From Xanthomonas codiaei (GTDB taxonomy: Bacteria > Pseudomonadota > Gammaproteobacteria > Xanthomonadales > Xanthomonadaceae): 64,000 nt of DNA. The notes under the pieces are model-generated. The model worked only from the letters and a program-made list of their open reading frames with translations, was not told the DNA's origin and searched no databases. The DNA lies in assembly GCF_002939785.1 (NCBI RefSeq), contig NZ_MDEC01000014.1, positions 32,831-96,830 of the forward strand, written 5' to 3'. Below are positions 61,388-64,000 of this stretch, piece by piece. The position numbers and the translations under genes were made by a program. Numbering within the stretch: the stretch's first letter is position 1; each line of letters starts with the position of its first letter.

Positions 61388-61393
61388 TACAAT
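61388..61393 (+). promoter_or_regulatory. TACAAT -10 element directly upstream of rarA
   Basis: The hexamer ends five bases before the rarA GTG, placing the expected transcription start at the start codon. No good -35 is seen. Confidence 0.4.
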
Positions 61394-61398
61394 GCCGC

Positions 61399-62772
61399 GT
61401 GGCACGAACCAAGCTCCCCATCGCTCCCGAAGCCGATCTGCTCAGCGCCGATGCCGATCACCTGCGCCCGCTGGCCGAGCGCATGCGTCCGCGCACGCTG
61501 GACGAGATGGTGGGTCAGAAGCGCCTGCTGACGCCCGACAGTGCGCTGCGTCGCGCTGTGGAATCCGGCCGCGTGCATTCGATGATCCTGTGGGGCCCGC
61601 CCGGGTGCGGCAAGACCACCCTGGCACTGCTGCTCGCGCAGTATGCCGATGCCGAATTCAAGGCGATTTCCGCAGTGCTGTCCGGATTGCCCGATGTGCG
61701 CCAGGTGCTGGCCGAAGCGGCGCAGCGTTTTGCCGGCGGCCGGCGCACGGTGTTGTTCGTCGATGAGGTGCATCGCTTCAACAAGGCGCAGCAGGATGCC
61801 TTCCTGCCGCATATCGAGCGCGGCACCATCCTGTTCGTCGGCGCGACCACCGAGAATCCTTCGTTCGAGTTGAATTCCGCGTTGCTGTCGCGTTGTCGCG
61901 TGCACGTGCTGGAATCGGTATCGCCACAGGACATCGTCGAAGCGCTGCAGCGCGCCCTGCACGATCCCGTGCGCGGATTGGGGCAGGAAAGCATCCGGGT
62001 CTCGGAGGCGTCCTTGCTGGAGATCGCCGGTGCTGCCGACGGCGATGTGCGTCGCGCGTTGACGCTGCTGGAGATCGCCGCCGAGCTGGCCGCGGGAGAG
62101 GGTGGGGAGATCACGCCGCAGACCCTGCTGCAGGTACTGGCCGACCGCACCCGCCGTTTCGACAAGAACGGCGAGCAGTTCTACGACCAGATCTCGGCCC
62201 TGCACAAGTCCGTGCGCAGCTCCAACCCGGATGCGGCGCTGTACTGGCTCACCCGCATGCTCGACGGCGGGTGCGATCCGGCCTATCTGGCACGGCGGCT
62301 GACCCGCATGGCGATCGAGGATATCGGCCTGGCCGATCCGCGCGCGCAAAGCATGGCGCTGGAAGCCTGGGACATCTACGAGCGTCTGGGCAGTCCGGAA
62401 GGCGAGCTGGCCTTTGCGCAACTGGTGCTGTACCTGGCCAGCACCGCCAAGTCGAACGCCGGCTATGCCGCCTTCAACCAGGCCAAGGCCGACGTGCGCG
62501 CTACCGGTACCCAGGAAGTTCCGCTGCACTTGCGCAATGCGCCGACCAAGCTGATGAAGACGCTCGGCTACGGCCAGGATTACCAGTACGACCATGACGC
62601 CGAAGGTGGCATTGCACTGGACCAGACCGGCTTCCCGGACGCGATGGGCGAGCAGGTCTATTACAACCCGGTGCCGCGCGGGCTGGAGATCAAGCTCAAG
62701 GAAAAGCTCGACCGCTTGCGCGAGGCGCGGGCACAGGCGCGGGCTGACAAGGCGCGCAAGCCCACCGCATAA
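61399..62772 (+). CDS. rarA: replication-associated recombination protein RarA (MgsA)
   Basis: A 457-residue AAA+ protein. [17 protein letters not shown], Walker [10 protein letters not shown] near residue 67, Walker [20 protein letters not shown] and the sensor [17 protein letters not shown] identify RarA. It acts at stalled forks with SSB. The start is GTG 61399 ([15 protein letters not shown]). Confidence 0.95.
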   Translation: MARTKLPIAPEADLLSADADHLRPLAERMRPRTLDEMVGQKRLLTPDSALRRAVESGRVHSMILWGPPGCGKTTLALLLAQYADAEFKAISAVLSGLPDVRQVLAEAAQRFAGGRRTVLFVDEVHRFNKAQQDAFLPHIERGTILFVGATTENPSFELNSALLSRCRVHVLESVSPQDIVEALQRALHDPVRGLGQESIRVSEASLLEIAGAADGDVRRALTLLEIAAELAAGEGGEITPQTLLQVLADRTRRFDKNGEQFYDQISALHKSVRSSNPDAALYWLTRMLDGGCDPAYLARRLTRMAIEDIGLADPRAQSMALEAWDIYERLGSPEGELAFAQLVLYLASTAKSNAGYAAFNQAKADVRATGTQEVPLHLRNAPTKLMKTLGYGQDYQYDHDAEGGIALDQTGFPDAMGEQVYYNPVPRGLEIKLKEKLDRLREARAQARADKARKPTA

Positions 62773-62953
62773 TCGCTGGGGCAAAGGTGGGCTTGCTTCT
62801 TTGGCCGTGCGCGCGCATACGCAACTGATGCCTGTCACTGCCACGCCGTGGCGGCAGTTCTATGCCCCAGCTGCGTTTTCTACCGAGGATGACGATGCCG
62901 ATGCTGCAGGCGATTGTTTCGAACACCCCGCCGGCCGGTTGGGTAGTGCGCGC

Positions 62954-63355
62954 ATGAGCGCCCCGGTGTGGTGGCAGCAATTGTTGTTGGCGATGACCGG
63001 CGGTGCGCTCGGCTCCGGCCTGCGCTTTGCGATCGGTACATCGCTGCTGCAGCGCTTCGGCGCCGGGTTTCCGTGGGGAACCTTGACCGTGAACCTGGTC
63101 GGCTCGTTCTTCGCCGGCGTGCTGCTGGTGTGGCTGGAGGCGCGCGGCCCGTCGAGCTGGCCGCTGCGGGCGCTGCTGATCGTCGGGGTGCTGGGTGGGC
63201 TGACGACGTTCTCGTCGTTGATGATGGAATGCCTGGTCTTTGCGCGCAGCGATCGCAGCACGATGATCGGGCTCTATCTGGCAGTGACGCTGATGGCCGG
63301 GCTGGCCTTGGTGTTTGCCGGTGCGCGCGCCGGGCAATGGCTGGTTGCGCGCTAA
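62954..63355 (+). CDS. crcB: fluoride ion channel CrcB/Fluc
   Basis: A 133-residue membrane protein with four helices. [33 protein letters not shown] and [17 protein letters not shown] are Fluc motifs, including the conserved Asn and the Thr-Thr-Phe-Ser stretch. It exports fluoride. The start ATG 62954 gives a family-length protein. No fluoride riboswitch is evident in the 181-base upstream gap. Confidence 0.92.
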   Translation: MSAPVWWQQLLLAMTGGALGSGLRFAIGTSLLQRFGAGFPWGTLTVNLVGSFFAGVLLVWLEARGPSSWPLRALLIVGVLGGLTTFSSLMMECLVFARSDRSTMIGLYLAVTLMAGLALVFAGARAGQWLVAR

Positions 63356-63670
63356 GCTGCGGCCTGTAATGGCGTCGCGCCGGTAGCGCGAGGCCGCGCT
63401 GCATGCAGCAGTGGTTTGCGGCGGCCGGTGCGCGGGCCGCGTGTGGTCTGGCCCATCCCCTGTCAGCGCGGCAATGACCTCGACATGTCGGTCTGATGCG
63501 CTGTCTGCAACCACAGCAATATGATGAAGCCATCGCCGGCGTGCGAGCGGCAGCTCTGGTTGCAAGGCACGGTGGTGTTATCGGTGCGGCACGAGGCGTG
63601 ACGTTGGTCAGCATCGACAGAACGAAGGCCTGCTTGCGCACGCCTTCGTCGACCATCCGATCGGCATGAC

Positions 63671-63694
63671 GGGCTCGGCGTGGTCGCCGAGCCC
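63671..63694. terminator. 10-bp perfect stem-loop after the thiolase gene
   Basis: GGGCTCGGCG pairs with CGCCGAGCCC across TGGT, 12 bases past the thiolase stop. There is no T-tract, so it may end or stabilise the minus-strand transcript. Nothing else is seen in 63356-63706. Confidence 0.5.
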
Positions 63695-63706
63695 GCGACG
63701 CGCGGC

Positions 63707-64000
63707 TTACAGCGCTTCGATGATGCCGGCAGCGCCCATGCCGGTGCCGATGCACATGGTGACCATGCCGTACTTCTGCTGGCGGCGGCGCAGGCCGTGC
63801 ACCAGGGTGGCGGCACGGATCGCGCCGGTGGCGCCCAGCGGGTGGCCCAGTGCGATCGCGCCGCCCAGTGGGTTGACCTGGGACGGGTCCAGTTCGCTGT
63901 CGCGGATCACCGCCAACGCCTGTGCGGCGAAGGCTTCGTTGAGCTCGATCCAGTCGAGCTGGTCCTTGGTCAGGCCGGCCTGCTTGAGCGCCTTGGGAAT
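63707..64000 (-). CDS. acetyl-CoA C-acyltransferase (thiolase), 3' part only
   Basis: The last 97 codons of a thiolase that continues beyond the window. [31 protein letters not shown] (with the catalytic His) and [16 protein letters not shown] (with the catalytic Cys) are the C-terminal signatures. It catalyses thiolytic cleavage or condensation of acyl-CoA. Whether it is FadA-like or PhaA-like cannot be told from this fragment. Confidence 0.93.
   Translation of the reverse strand: MPKALKQAGLTKDQLDWIELNEAFAAQALAVIRDSELDPSQVNPLGGAIALGHPLGATGAIRAATLVHGLRRRQQKYGMVTMCIGTGMGAAGIIEAL

Noticed and set aside
62773-62953. Fluoride riboswitch upstream of crcB
   Set aside because: The conserved pseudoknot sequences of the crcB motif are not visible in the gap.

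Overview
The window is a high-GC gammaproteobacterial chromosome segment, almost certainly from Xanthomonas. The evidence is a polar-flagellum cluster with its own sigma-54 (rpoN2) and FleQ, a flagellin-modification island beside it, and housekeeping genes (clpS-clpA-infA-aat, trxB, ftsK, lolA, rarA) in an order I associate with that genus. The species cannot be fixed by reading alone.

Layout. 1-300: short repetitive elements. 364-11957 (minus): an eleven-gene flagellin-glycan island with a giant glycosyltransferase, an unknown protein, a methyltransferase, two hexapeptide acyltransferases, a Rieske oxygenase, two short-chain dehydrogenases, a KAS III, an acyl carrier protein and a VioA-type sugar aminotransferase. 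12074-17579 (minus): regulators and chaperones (fleQ, a lone receiver, rpoN2, a NarL-type regulator, a PilZ-like protein, a FliT-like protein, fliS). 17730-20507: fliD and fliC. 20827-32201 (minus): flgL back to flgB (rod, hook, rings, hook-filament junction). 32709-35377: cheV (minus) diverging from flgA-flgM-flgN (plus). 35676-43903: a histidine kinase, a GGDEF-EAL-receiver protein, a PAS histidine kinase and a PAS-GGDEF-EAL protein. 43904-45007: no convincing gene. 45008-46571: a chemoreceptor and a small protein. 46719-64000: hflD-mnmA-nudix, clpS-clpA, infA, aat, a FemAB/GNAT-like gene, trxB, ftsK, a transglutaminase-like protein, lolA, rarA, crcB and the 3' end of a thiolase gene.

How it works together. 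Sigma-54 sites (GG/GC type) precede flgB, flgG and flgA, consistent with RpoN2/FleQ driving hook-basal-body genes. Sigma-28-type sites (TAAAG...N11...GCCGNTA) precede fliC (two in tandem), fliD, fliS, flgM and the chemoreceptor, so filament and chemotaxis genes look like the late class, held back by FlgM until the hook is built. FliS, FliD and FlgN are the chaperone, cap and hook-filament chaperone. By analogy with the Pseudomonas syringae viosamine pathway, the island should build a 4-amino-4,6-dideoxyhexose with a 3-hydroxyacyl amide and an O-methyl group, and attach it to flagellin. The Rieske oxygenase and the 318-residue unknown protein have no assigned step. Several cyclic-di-GMP proteins with degenerate catalytic motifs sit in the same neighbourhood.

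The most interesting leads are the Rieske oxygenase in the glycan island, two 90-100 bp nested inverted repeats whose stems covary between copies, paired GGGATT-rich arrays in three flagellar-region gaps, a doubly degenerate GGDEF-EAL protein with a C-terminal receiver, tandem fliC promoters with a structured leader, and a candidate small RNA between trxB and ftsK.
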